Below, piece by piece: positions 1 through 8,028 of a DNA stretch of 45,606 bases. Positions within the stretch are counted from its first letter, which is position 1. Every line of letters starts with the position of its first letter. A model generated the notes under the pieces. It searched no databases and was not told the DNA's origin. It saw only the letters and a program-made list of their open reading frames with translations. This stretch comes from Cryomorphaceae bacterium (GTDB lineage Bacteria; Bacteroidota; Bacteroidia; Flavobacteriales; Flavobacteriaceae). The translations under genes were made by a program, and so were the position numbers. The stretch is taken from NCBI GenBank assembly GCA_018646865.1, contig JABGTW010000035.1, forward strand, positions 1-45,606, written 5' to 3'.

Positions 1-1494
1 CACTCTGGAGTTGGACTAATATATGTAGAGAATCTTATTGGGGAAAAAGACTTCAGGAATTTAATAGAAAAGATTAATAATATAAATACAAGGAAAGAAT
101 TGAATAGTCTCTTTTTAAATTACAATAAGGCTGATCTAAGTTGGTTTATTGATGATTATATTGGTAAAAGACAATCTCTTGACCTGAAGTTTAAAAGATT
201 CAATAAGAATGAACTACAAGTCGAAGAGAAGAATAATATCTCCATACCCTACTCTATTGGTTTCTTAAAAAATGATTCAATAATTCAAAAAAATAATTTT
301 GAAGACTATAATAAAATTGAAGTACCCAATATCGATTTTGACTACATAGTCATAAATCCTATAGTATCACTTCCTGAGTCAAACAAGAGTAATAACTGGG
401 TTTACAATAAGTCCAAGAGTAACTTGAAACCTTTAAGAATAAAGTTAATAGGTGACCTTGAAAATCCTAAATATAAAGCCCTTTATTTGAGACCTGAAGT
501 TACTTACAATTTATATGATGGAATCTCACCAGGTTTTAATATTTTAAATAAGGGTTTAAAAAATAAGCCTTTCAGTTATGAGGTGTTTACCCAGTATGCA
601 TCTAAAGAAGAAACTCTAGTTGGGTCACTAAACTTTAAATATCAAATCAATAATGAAGTTAAAAATAACTATTCAACTGTATTTAATTTATTCTATACGA
701 CTAATCATTTTGATGAAAACTTAAGATATCAGGTTTTTTCTCCTTCCATAAGAGTAAATTTTAGAGATAACAAAAACTTGAGATCTAAAATCAAGAAATC
801 ATTTACATTATCTCTATTTAATGTAAACAAAGACACTTATGTACAAAGCAATAATTCACTAGATAATTATTCTATATATAATTTAGGCTATTATTATTCC
901 GACATAGGGATCATTAGATATCTTAAAAGCTCTATAAATACAGAGTTCTCAGATAATTTCAGTAAAATTAATCTTGTATTTGATTACAGAAAACTTCTTA
1001 AAAGTAATAGACAATTTCAAGCTAGAGTATATCTTGGAAAGTTTTTCTGGAATAATGATCAGTTTGATAATTTTAATTATAATCTCGAAAGATCTAGTGG
1101 GTATTTGTTTTCTCAAAATTATCTAGGGAGATCTGAAAGAACAGGTTTATTAAGCCAGCAATTTATAATGGCAGGTGGAGGTTTTAAATCCTTTTTTAAT
1201 GATCCTACCACAAACAACTTTATACTTACAAGTAACTTAAATGTCGGTATCTGGAAATGGATAGAAGGTTACCTTGATATAGGTATTCTTAAAGATAGTG
1301 GTGAAGATTCTAGGTATTATTATGGAACAGGGTTAAGACTTAATCTTCTACCAGATTTCTTTGAACTTTACTTTCCTATAAGTTCTAGTAATGGATTTGA
1401 GCTTAATGATTTTAGATATAATAATAAAATTAGATTTATAGTTTCATACAACTTGGAATCGTTGAGTAGACTTTTCTCTAGAAGGTGGTTGTAA
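1..1494 (+). CDS. C-terminal part of an M1-like metallopeptidase (5' end off window)
   Basis: The reading frame is open from base 1, so this is the last 497 residues of a longer protein; the TTG at 100 is not a convincing start. The segment starts HSGVGLIYVENLIG and contains KADLSWFIDDYIGKR, then a beta-rich region ending in LFSRRWL. From memory this matches the C-terminal half of large flavobacterial M1/gluzincin-type aminopeptidases, where a peptidase domain is followed by a long beta-strand region resembling an outer-membrane barrel. The HExxH zinc site expected of the family lies upstream and cannot be checked. The likely location is the cell envelope, but no signal peptide is visible. 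Family assignment is by resemblance; the partial status is certain. Confidence 0.65.
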   Translation, partial: HSGVGLIYVENLIGEKDFRNLIEKINNINTRKELNSLFLNYNKADLSWFIDDYIGKRQSLDLKFKRFNKNELQVEEKNNISIPYSIGFLKNDSIIQKNNFEDYNKIEVPNIDFDYIVINPIVSLPESNKSNNWVYNKSKSNLKPLRIKLIGDLENPKYKALYLRPEVTYNLYDGISPGFNILNKGLKNKPFSYEVFTQYASKEETLVGSLNFKYQINNEVKNNYSTVFNLFYTTNHFDENLRYQVFSPSIRVNFRDNKNLRSKIKKSFTLSLFNVNKDTYVQSNNSLDNYSIYNLGYYYSDIGIIRYLKSSINTEFSDNFSKINLVFDYRKLLKSNRQFQARVYLGKFFWNNDQFDNFNYNLERSSGYLFSQNYLGRSERTGLLSQQFIMAGGGFKSFFNDPTTNNFILTSNLNVGIWKWIEGYLDIGILKDSGEDSRYYYGTGLRLNLLPDFFELYFPISSSNGFELNDFRYNNKIRFIVSYNLESLSRLFSRRWL

Positions 1495-1515
1495 TTAGTT
1501 TCATTTAATTATTTG

Positions 1516-1523
1516 TAAGTTTG
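1516..1523 (+). promoter_or_regulatory. Candidate -7 promoter element (TAnnTTTG) for the E1 gene
   Basis: TAAGTTTG matches the Bacteroidota -7 consensus TAnnTTTG exactly and ends 8 bases before the ATG at 1532. No well-spaced TTTG -33 box is visible. Transcription would begin only a few bases before the start codon, giving a nearly leaderless mRNA. Confidence 0.5.
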
Positions 1524-1531
1524 CAATCCCT

Positions 1532-3931
1532 ATGAGTATATCTAGTTCTACAAAAGAGGAGATTAGCTTAAAAAAATTTAAGGAAAAAGTAATAAATGAT
1601 TTCAGGACAATATCCTTGAGTCGTGAAATAAGTGTCCAAGGTAGAAGAGAAGTTCTTCTTGGAAAAGGTAAATTTGGAATTTTTGGTGACGGAAAAGAAT
1701 TACCTCAAATTGTAATGAGTCATTTCTTTAAAAAAGGTGACTATAGATCAGGTTATTATAGAGATCAAACAATATTAATATCTCAAGATTTACTTTCAGC
1801 AAGAGAGATTTTTGCAGCAGTATATGGACATCCTGATAAAGTGTACGAGAGAATGTCAGGTGGTCGACAAATGTCAGGTCACTTTTTAACAAATATTGTA
1901 GATGAAGAAGGTAATTGGATCGACCAAACAAAGAAAAAAAATCATATTTCAGATGTTTCGCCACTAGCTACTCAAATGTCTAGACTTGTTGGATTAGGTC
2001 TAGCCTCAAAAATTTACAGAAATAATAAAGTTAATAATTCTGAAAAATTTTCAAATAATGGTAATGAGATTGTATGGGGTACCATTGGAAATGCCAGTAC
2101 AAGTGAAGGTGTATTTTTCGAAGCAGTTAATGCATGTGGAGTTCTTCAAATTCCAGCTATTATAAGTGTCTGGGATGATGACTACGGAATATCAGTTAAT
2201 AATAAAGATCATACAACTAAAGAAAGTATATCTAAAGCTCTTTCAGGTTTTAAAGTAACATCTGAATCATCAGGAATTGAAATTCTTGAGGTTAAAGGTT
2301 GGGACTACCAATCATTAATAAAAACATATTCATATGCAGAAAAAATAGCTAGAGATCATCACATTCCCGTAATAATTCATGTAACTGAATTAACTCAACC
2401 TCTTGGTCATTCTTCATCAGGATCTCATGAAAGATATAAAACTGAGGAAAGACTTATGTGGGAGTCTCAGAATGATTGTAATAAGAAATTTGAAGAATGG
2501 ATTATTAAAAATAAAATATGCTCAAATAAGAAGCTAGAAAATATCAAGAAAGAGATTTCAAATTATGTTAAAGATGAAAAAAAATTAGCATGGGATCTAT
2601 ATCAAAGACCTATAAAAGATGCTAAATCTGATTTAATTGAAACAATAAATACTCTAAATATTTCAATAAACAGTGAGAAGATTAATGAAATGTTTAATAA
2701 TATAGACGATTCCAATTTCTCTGAAATTATTAAAATTTGTAGAAGGATAATATATGAACTAGATCCAGGAGATTCAAAAGATAGAAGAGATTTAATTAAT
2801 TGGAAGAATAAGTATATTAATATTCTCTCAGAAAAATACTCTACTGATCTCTATTCCTTAAATTTAGAAACTCTCAAAGATCTTGATACAACAAGTCCTT
2901 CATACTCTGATGATGATCATATGGTTGATGGTAGAATAATTATTAGAGATAATTTTGATAAACTACTTGAAAATAATAATAAAATTTTCATTTTTGGAGA
3001 AGATGTTGGTATGATTGGAGATGTGAATCAAGGACTAGAAGGTTTACAAATTAAATACGGTAAGAATAGAGTTTTTGATACTGGTATCAGAGAGTCTACT
3101 ATTATTGGACAAGGTATTGGTATGTCGATGAGGGGTTTAAGACCTATTGCAGAAATTCAATATTTAGACTATATCTTATACGCATTACAGATTCTAAGTG
3201 ATGATTTAGCAACATTAACTTTTAGAACTCATGGTGGTCAAAAAGCTCCATTAATTATTAGAACTAGAGGACACAGACTTGAAGGTATTTGGCATTCTGG
3301 ATCACCTTTGGGAGGTATGCTTGGTTTTTTAAGAGGGATATTTATACTTACTCCGAGGAATATGATCCAAGCAGCAGGTTTTTATAACTCTTTGTTAGAA
3401 ATTGATCAACCAGCAGTTGTGATAGAACCCTTGAATGGTTATAGAACTAAAGAACAACTCCCATTAAATTACGGTGAATTTAAGACTCCAATTGGTGAAA
3501 TAGAAATTCTTAAAGAAGGAAAAGATATTACTCTAGTTTCATACGGGTCAACTTTAAATATAGTCAATGAAGTGGCTAAAGAAATTAAAAAGTTTGATAT
3601 AGATTGTGAAGTAATAGATGTTCAAAGTTTAATTCCCTTTGATTTATCTAAAAATATTTCTAAAAGTGTCATCAAAACAAATAGATTGATGATAATTGAT
3701 GAAGATGTTCCAGGAGGTGGATCTAGTTTTATTCTACAAGAATTATTAAATAATCAGGATGTTTATGAGCACTTAGATAGTAAGCCATGTTTAGTGACAG
3801 CTAAAGAGCATAGGCCAGCATACGGATCTGATGGCGACTATATTAGTAAACCTTCATTCGAAGATATTTTTGAAGAAATTTATACTGTTATGAATGAAGC
3901 TAACCCTAGTAAATACAAAAATATTCTTTAA
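1532..3931 (+). CDS. Fused 2-oxoacid dehydrogenase E1 alpha/beta (thiamine diphosphate enzyme)
   Basis: This 799-residue protein joins an E1-alpha-like half (about 1-350) to an E1-beta-like half (about 460-799). It probably acts as the E1 of a branched-chain 2-oxoacid dehydrogenase complex, decarboxylating the oxoacid and passing the acyl group to a lipoyl E2 that is not in this window. The alpha half carries the thiamine site GNASTSEG (186-193), followed 26 residues later by DD (215-216); the usual motif is GDG-X26-NN. The beta half has RVFDTGIREST, AEIQYLDY and the C-terminal AYGSDGDYISKPSFEDIF. The ATG at 1532 has no Shine-Dalgarno sequence but follows a promoter-like element. The stop is 2 bases from the convergent PEGA gene. 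The fusion is common in Bacteroidota; the exact substrate is inferred. Confidence 0.88.
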   Translation: MSISSSTKEEISLKKFKEKVINDFRTISLSREISVQGRREVLLGKGKFGIFGDGKELPQIVMSHFFKKGDYRSGYYRDQTILISQDLLSAREIFAAVYGHPDKVYERMSGGRQMSGHFLTNIVDEEGNWIDQTKKKNHISDVSPLATQMSRLVGLGLASKIYRNNKVNNSEKFSNNGNEIVWGTIGNASTSEGVFFEAVNACGVLQIPAIISVWDDDYGISVNNKDHTTKESISKALSGFKVTSESSGIEILEVKGWDYQSLIKTYSYAEKIARDHHIPVIIHVTELTQPLGHSSSGSHERYKTEERLMWESQNDCNKKFEEWIIKNKICSNKKLENIKKEISNYVKDEKKLAWDLYQRPIKDAKSDLIETINTLNISINSEKINEMFNNIDDSNFSEIIKICRRIIYELDPGDSKDRRDLINWKNKYINILSEKYSTDLYSLNLETLKDLDTTSPSYSDDDHMVDGRIIIRDNFDKLLENNNKIFIFGEDVGMIGDVNQGLEGLQIKYGKNRVFDTGIRESTIIGQGIGMSMRGLRPIAEIQYLDYILYALQILSDDLATLTFRTHGGQKAPLIIRTRGHRLEGIWHSGSPLGGMLGFLRGIFILTPRNMIQAAGFYNSLLEIDQPAVVIEPLNGYRTKEQLPLNYGEFKTPIGEIEILKEGKDITLVSYGSTLNIVNEVAKEIKKFDIDCEVIDVQSLIPFDLSKNISKSVIKTNRLMIIDEDVPGGGSSFILQELLNNQDVYEHLDSKPCLVTAKEHRPAYGSDGDYISKPSFEDIFEEIYTVMNEANPSKYKNIL

Positions 3932-3933
3932 TC

Positions 3934-4395
3934 TTATTTAAGAACAATAGTTGTTTCTATTAGTTTTTCATGAGTATATACTTTTACTTCTGTAATATTT
4001 CCATTTTTAATAGCATCATCTATAAAAGCATTTCCATCTGAAGATTTTTCTAAACTAACCTTAACATATTTAGTGTTTACTCTCTTTAACGAACCGGTTA
4101 AGGCATCTACACCCCATCCAATTAAAGAGAATCCATTTATAATTGCTACTAAGTTAAAATCCGAATCCATTATAACAACTCTTTCTCGATAATTATCAAG
4201 CCTAAAGTCTACCCTATCGTCTGCTTCTACTCTTAAAGTAGTGGGAGTTTTACCTTGTTCAAGTCCATTAATAAATACTAATGCACCAGAAGGATTAGAT
4301 TCAAAAAGAACAGATCTTTTAGAACCGGTTAAAATAGAAGCACAAGAAGATAAAAGTAATAAGAGGGAGCCTGTGAAAATTAATTTTTTTATCAT
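3934..4395 (-). CDS. PEGA-domain lipoprotein
   Basis: A small 153-residue lipoprotein. Residues 1-17 form a signal peptide with lipobox LSSC, and C18 is the lipidated cysteine. Residues about 29-70 read SNPSGALVFINGLEQGKTP followed by a strand-rich segment, which fits the PEGA surface domain (a carbohydrate- or wall-associated fold). A hydrophobic stretch, NGFSLIGWGVDALTG, lies near residues 87-101, as in other small Bacteroidota lipoproteins of this kind. It is probably anchored in the envelope; its partner is unknown. It converges on the E1 gene with a 2-base gap and no terminator between them. The domain call is fairly firm; no function can be given. Confidence 0.75.
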   Translation of the reverse strand: MIKKLIFTGSLLLLLSSCASILTGSKRSVLFESNPSGALVFINGLEQGKTPTTLRVEADDRVDFRLDNYRERVVIMDSDFNLVAIINGFSLIGWGVDALTGSLKRVNTKYVKVSLEKSSDGNAFIDDAIKNGNITEVKVYTHEKLIETTIVLK

Positions 4396-4538
4396 AAAGA
4401 AAGTTTTTAAGAACTGTAATATAAAAAACTCACCAGATTAAAGAGAATATAAATCTAATATTTAGCAGATTGGAGTCTACTTTAAAAGTTTATAGTTATA
4501 AAATATTGATATAATAAATTTTCAAAAATAAATTAAAG
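4396..4538. other. 143-base gap before the PEGA gene, no clear feature
   Basis: The longest intergenic stretch in the window lies between holA (its stop) and the PEGA lipoprotein start, both minus strand. It is AT-rich; I see no tRNA, hairpin with T run, or exact TAnnTTTG box. Confidence 0.5.
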
Positions 4539-5549
4539 TTAATTTGATTTAAATATTTTATAGATCAAATCATTAAGAATTCCTATTTGATTGGTGTTAT
4601 CAAACTCAATTCCTTTAGATCTTTTGTCAGCTTCCAGTAGGTATCCAAAAATTCTTGATATACGTTTCATAGAAAAAACAATTGAAGCTTCTCTATACTC
4701 ATTTATGAAATATGGGTTTATTCCTAATAATTTAGATGCTTCATTCTTATTTTCAATAGAATGATAAATAAACAACTTATTAAAAAAAGAATAAACTGTA
4801 CCAATAATTAAAGGCAAAGGGTATTTTTTTGTATTTTTTGACATGTATGATACAAGCTCAAGAGATTTATTGTAATTATTTTTTCCGATTACTTTAGTTA
4901 ACTCAAAAAAGTTGTATTCTTTACTAAAACCTATTATATCTTCCACTTCCTCAGGTCTTATTATCTCATCTTTACTTGAATTAAGCTTAAGTTTTTCAAG
5001 TTCATTATCAATTTGTGAAAGGTCATTTCCTGTAAAATCAGCTATAATTTTAATTGAATTAGGATGAAGGTTTAATGACTTATACTTACATTGATTTTCT
5101 ATCCAAGTATAGACGTGATTTTCATAAATTTTTTTAGACTCATAAACAATTCCATATTTTAAGGATGATTTATATATTTTTTTTCTTTTGTCTACATTAT
5201 TATTAAAAGTCAAGACTAAAATTGATTTAGAATTGATATTCTCAATGTATGATATTATGTTTTTGAAATCAGAAGATAAATTTTTTGAATCTTTGACTAT
5301 AAGTAAATTATAATCCCCGCTTAATGGAAATCTTTTTACAAAATCTATTACCTCATTTTCCTGAGTTTCATCTGTTTTTTTACCATATATTTTTTTTAGA
5401 TCAAAATCAGCAGAGGTCTCATTTATAACGGAATCAGTAATATTTTTTATAATATTATTTGTAAAATAACTCTCTTCACCATGAATTAAATAAACTGGTG
5501 ATAATTTACCATTATTTATATCATTAATTAATTTATTATATTCTGTCAT
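4539..5549 (-). CDS. holA: DNA polymerase III subunit delta
   Basis: This 336-residue protein has the length and layout of DNA polymerase III delta, the clamp-loader subunit that opens the beta clamp. It opens with KLSPVYLIHGEESYF, the degenerate P-loop region of the family. A delta-type AAA+ core follows, with FPLSGDYNLLIVKDSKNL and later DLSQIDNELEKLKL, then a C-terminal helical domain (about 210-336) for assembly. Its target clamp gene, dnaN, is also in this window at 33086. It starts with ATG and diverges from the neighbouring nuclease-domain gene with only 10 bases between start codons, so its promoter must lie in that neighbour's coding sequence. Confidence 0.9.
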   Translation of the reverse strand: MTEYNKLINDINNGKLSPVYLIHGEESYFTNNIIKNITDSVINETSADFDLKKIYGKKTDETQENEVIDFVKRFPLSGDYNLLIVKDSKNLSSDFKNIISYIENINSKSILVLTFNNNVDKRKKIYKSSLKYGIVYESKKIYENHVYTWIENQCKYKSLNLHPNSIKIIADFTGNDLSQIDNELEKLKLNSSKDEIIRPEEVEDIIGFSKEYNFFELTKVIGKNNYNKSLELVSYMSKNTKKYPLPLIIGTVYSFFNKLFIYHSIENKNEASKLLGINPYFINEYREASIVFSMKRISRIFGYLLEADKRSKGIEFDNTNQIGILNDLIYKIFKSN

Positions 5550-5559
5550 TATTTAGTTG

Positions 5560-6003
5560 ATGAAAAAACTTAATCTACCATTATTCGAGTTTAAAATTAA
5601 AAAAGAAAACAAGAATAATATCATTTTTGATGAAATAAGAAAGAAGTGGATAATTTTAACACCGGAGGAATGGATTAGACAAAATTTTATCAAATACATT
5701 ATTTCAAAAAAATATCCAGCATCTCATATAAACTGTGAAAAAGTATTCTATATTAACAAAGTTCAAAAAAGGTATGATATAGTAGTATACAACTCATCTG
5801 GTGAAGTTGAAATATTAGTTGAATGTAAATCACCAGATATTAAAATTAATAATGATCATTTTGATCAAGTAATGAGATACAACATTAAATTAAAAAGTAA
5901 AAGAATCATTGTTACTAACGGTCTTGAAAATTATTATTTTAAATTCAACGAAAAAAATAAGGAATATATTCAAGAGAAAGATCTATTTAATTATTCAAAA
6001 TGA
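5560..6003 (+). CDS. Orphan HsdR N-terminal-type (PD-(D/E)xK) nuclease-domain protein
   Basis: The 147-residue protein resembles the stand-alone type I restriction enzyme R N-terminal domain (HSDR_N_2). The nuclease core is visible as KRYDIVVY (D73), then EILVECK with E88 and K90, giving a D-X14-ExK arrangement that looks intact. No helicase, methylase or specificity subunit is nearby, so this is not a restriction system here. A TTG lies directly before the ATG at 5560; ATG is preferred. Its stop overlaps the ATG of the next gene (ATGA), implying co-translation with the glycosyltransferase. Placement next to holA recurs in Bacteroidota from memory and hints at a repair or replication role; that is inference. 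Confidence 0.75.
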   Translation: MKKLNLPLFEFKIKKENKNNIIFDEIRKKWIILTPEEWIRQNFIKYIISKKYPASHINCEKVFYINKVQKRYDIVVYNSSGEVEILVECKSPDIKINNDHFDQVMRYNIKLKSKRIIVTNGLENYYFKFNEKNKEYIQEKDLFNYSK

Positions 6004-6983
6004 AAATTGGAATTGTTATTATAAACTGGAATGGTGTAAATCTTTTAAAGAAATATCTAAAAGTAATCATAGAAAACTCTAACAATTGTTCTGTTTACAT
6101 AATTGATAATAATTCATCAGATGAATCAATATTTTATGTAAAGCAAAATTTCAAAAAAGTACAGGTAATATCTTTAGATAAAAACTATGGTTTTGCAGAG
6201 GGCTATAACAAAGGATTAAAGGAGGTTAAGGAGGAATATGTTTGCATAATAAATAATGATATTCTAGTTACAAAGGACTGGTTAAATCCAATAAGAGAAA
6301 AACTAAAGCTACATCCCACATCTATTATTCAACCAAATATACTAGATATAAACAATGTTGATTATTTTGAATATGCAGGTGCTTCAGGAGGTTTTATTGA
6401 TAAATATGGATATCCATATTGTAGAGGAAGAATATTTGGTACGTTAGAAAAAGATGATGAACAATACTCAGATTCTAAAATATTTTGGGCATCAGGTGCA
6501 TGTTTCTTCATATCCAAAAAGGTTTTTTATGAAATTGGAGGATTTGATAAAAGATTCTTTGCTCATATGGAAGAAATTGATTTGTGTTGGAGAGCATTCA
6601 ACCTAGGTTTTGATTGTTATTCTGTAACCTCATCTAAAGTATTTCATGTAGGAGCAGCAACAATTAAGAAAAATTCCAAAAAAATATACCTAAACTATAG
6701 GAACTCATTGCTAATGATGACTAAAAATCTCCCTTTAAAAAATCTTTTGTCTACTCTATTCGTAAGATTAAATTTAGACATAATTTCTTCTTTTAAGTTG
6801 TTGATTCAAGGTGACACTTCTTTTTTCATAGCAATATACAAGGCACATATTGATTATTTTTTTATACTTAGATCCATTTTAAAAGAAAGAGACAATGCTT
6901 CTAAAAAAGCTAATTATTTTAAAATCAATAGTATAGTTTATAAATACTTTCTTTTAGGTAAGAAAAAATTCTTTCAACTGTAA
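6000..6983 (+). CDS. Family 2 glycosyltransferase
   Basis: A 327-residue GT-A fold enzyme of family GT2, rhamnosyltransferase-like. It begins MKIGIVIINWNGVNLLKKYL, has YIIDNNSSDES and NYGFAEGYNKGL for nucleotide-sugar binding, and the metal-site segment CIINNDILV in place of a strict DxD. A typical acceptor-side region follows: FWASGACFFISKKVFYEIGG, then FAHMEEIDLCWRAFNLG with the ED-type catalytic acid. The C-terminal 70 residues are hydrophobic and basic, suggesting membrane contact. It probably adds a sugar to a surface polysaccharide or lipid; donor and acceptor are unknown. It overlaps the upstream gene by 4 bases. Confidence 0.9.
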   Translation: MKIGIVIINWNGVNLLKKYLKVIIENSNNCSVYIIDNNSSDESIFYVKQNFKKVQVISLDKNYGFAEGYNKGLKEVKEEYVCIINNDILVTKDWLNPIREKLKLHPTSIIQPNILDINNVDYFEYAGASGGFIDKYGYPYCRGRIFGTLEKDDEQYSDSKIFWASGACFFISKKVFYEIGGFDKRFFAHMEEIDLCWRAFNLGFDCYSVTSSKVFHVGAATIKKNSKKIYLNYRNSLLMMTKNLPLKNLLSTLFVRLNLDIISSFKLLIQGDTSFFIAIYKAHIDYFFILRSILKERDNASKKANYFKINSIVYKYFLLGKKKFFQL

Positions 6984-7007
6984 TACAATAATTTACTATA
7001 AAAATAT

Positions 7008-7015
7008 TAAGTTTG
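7008..7015 (+). promoter_or_regulatory. Candidate -7 promoter element for the OmpA-like gene
   Basis: TAAGTTTG is an exact match to TAnnTTTG and ends 33 bases before the ATG at 7049. It sits in the 65-base gap after the glycosyltransferase gene, so the OmpA-like gene is probably its own transcription unit. No good -33 box is visible. Confidence 0.45.
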
Positions 7016-7048
7016 TAACTGACTAATTAATAACCAACTATTTTTGAA

Positions 7049-7972
7049 ATGAAAAAAAATATAATAATTGTAGGTGTTGTAGGTTTACTTTTATCTTCAT
7101 GTGTTTCTCAAAAGAGATACTCTGATTTAGAAAGTCTTCAACAAAACACAAAAGAACTTTTAGATAGCGCAACTTCTAAACTTGGTACAACAGAAACTCA
7201 ACTTTCTGCTTCATCTGAAAGATTATCTGCTTTATCTGAACAAAATAAGTTTTTAAGAGCTAATAATCAAGATTTGATTAACAACATTGGTAATCTAACT
7301 ACCCTTACTCAAAAAGGTGCTGAAAACCTTGAAAAATCTCTTGAAAGCATTAAAGAAAAAGACCTTGTCATTACTAGAATGCAAGATGCAGTTACTAGAA
7401 GAGATTCTGTAACCTTAGCACTTGTTCAAAGTTTCAAAAGCTCATTAGGAACACTTAGTGATGATGATATTCAAATTAACGTAGAAAAAGGTGTTGTATA
7501 CGTATCTATTTCAGACAAGTTACTATTCAATAGTGGTAGCTTTACAGTTACAACAAGAGCAAGAAACGTTTTAGAAAAAATTGCTAAAGTTATTAGTGAT
7601 AAGCCAGATCTTGAGTTTATGGTAGAGGGTCATACTGACAATTTACTTATAGATCAAGAAAAAGCTTCTGAAACCATTCCTGGTATTGTTGACAATTGGG
7701 ATTTATCTGTTAAAAGAGCTACATCTGTAGTAAGAATTCTTCAGAATGATTATGGAGTTGATCCAACTAAATTAGTTGCTGCAGGAAGAAGTTTCCACAT
7801 GCCAATTGCCGATAATGATTCAAGTGTTACTAGAGCAAGAAATAGAAGAACTAGAATTATAGTACTTCCTAAATTAGACCAGTTTGCTAATTTGATTGAA
7901 GAAGGGATGTCTATGAATGTTCCTGTAACGGGACCTAGCAATACTATTAACTCAGAAAATAAACCTGATTAA
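7049..7972 (+). CDS. OmpA-family lipoprotein
   Basis: The 307-residue protein has a lipoprotein signal ending in LLSSC (C18), then a polar helical stretch (about 22-120) rich in Ser, Glu and Leu that is likely a coiled coil, and an OmpA/MotB peptidoglycan-binding domain (about 140-275). In the latter, LLFNSGSFTVTTRARNVL, MVEGHTDN, SVKRATSVVRIL and SVTRARNRRTRIIV match the family, including the Asp and Arg that contact diaminopimelate. It most likely tethers the outer membrane to peptidoglycan. Codons are richer in preferred forms than in the neighbours, and a strong terminator follows, as for an abundant protein. A tail of about 30 residues after the OmpA domain is unassigned. Confidence 0.9.
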   Translation: MKKNIIIVGVVGLLLSSCVSQKRYSDLESLQQNTKELLDSATSKLGTTETQLSASSERLSALSEQNKFLRANNQDLINNIGNLTTLTQKGAENLEKSLESIKEKDLVITRMQDAVTRRDSVTLALVQSFKSSLGTLSDDDIQINVEKGVVYVSISDKLLFNSGSFTVTTRARNVLEKIAKVISDKPDLEFMVEGHTDNLLIDQEKASETIPGIVDNWDLSVKRATSVVRILQNDYGVDPTKLVAAGRSFHMPIADNDSSVTRARNRRTRIIVLPKLDQFANLIEEGMSMNVPVTGPSNTINSENKPD

Positions 7973-7997
7973 AAAATAATATTGATTAGTTAAAAAG

Positions 7998-8028
7998 AAT
8001 AGCATGACTTAGGTCATGCTATTTTTTT
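7998..8028. terminator. Bidirectional hairpin terminator
   Basis: An 11-base-pair perfect stem (AATAGCATGAC pairing with GTCATGCTATT) with loop TTAG is followed by a T run on the + strand, and A-rich sequence precedes it. It lies between the convergent OmpA-like and UvrD-like genes and can serve both, though its distal end overlaps the last bases of the helicase stop region. Confidence 0.85.

Noticed and set aside
4396-4538. Possible tRNA or small RNA gene in the longest gap
   Set aside because: I could not fold a cloverleaf or find conserved tRNA bases, and no terminator follows.
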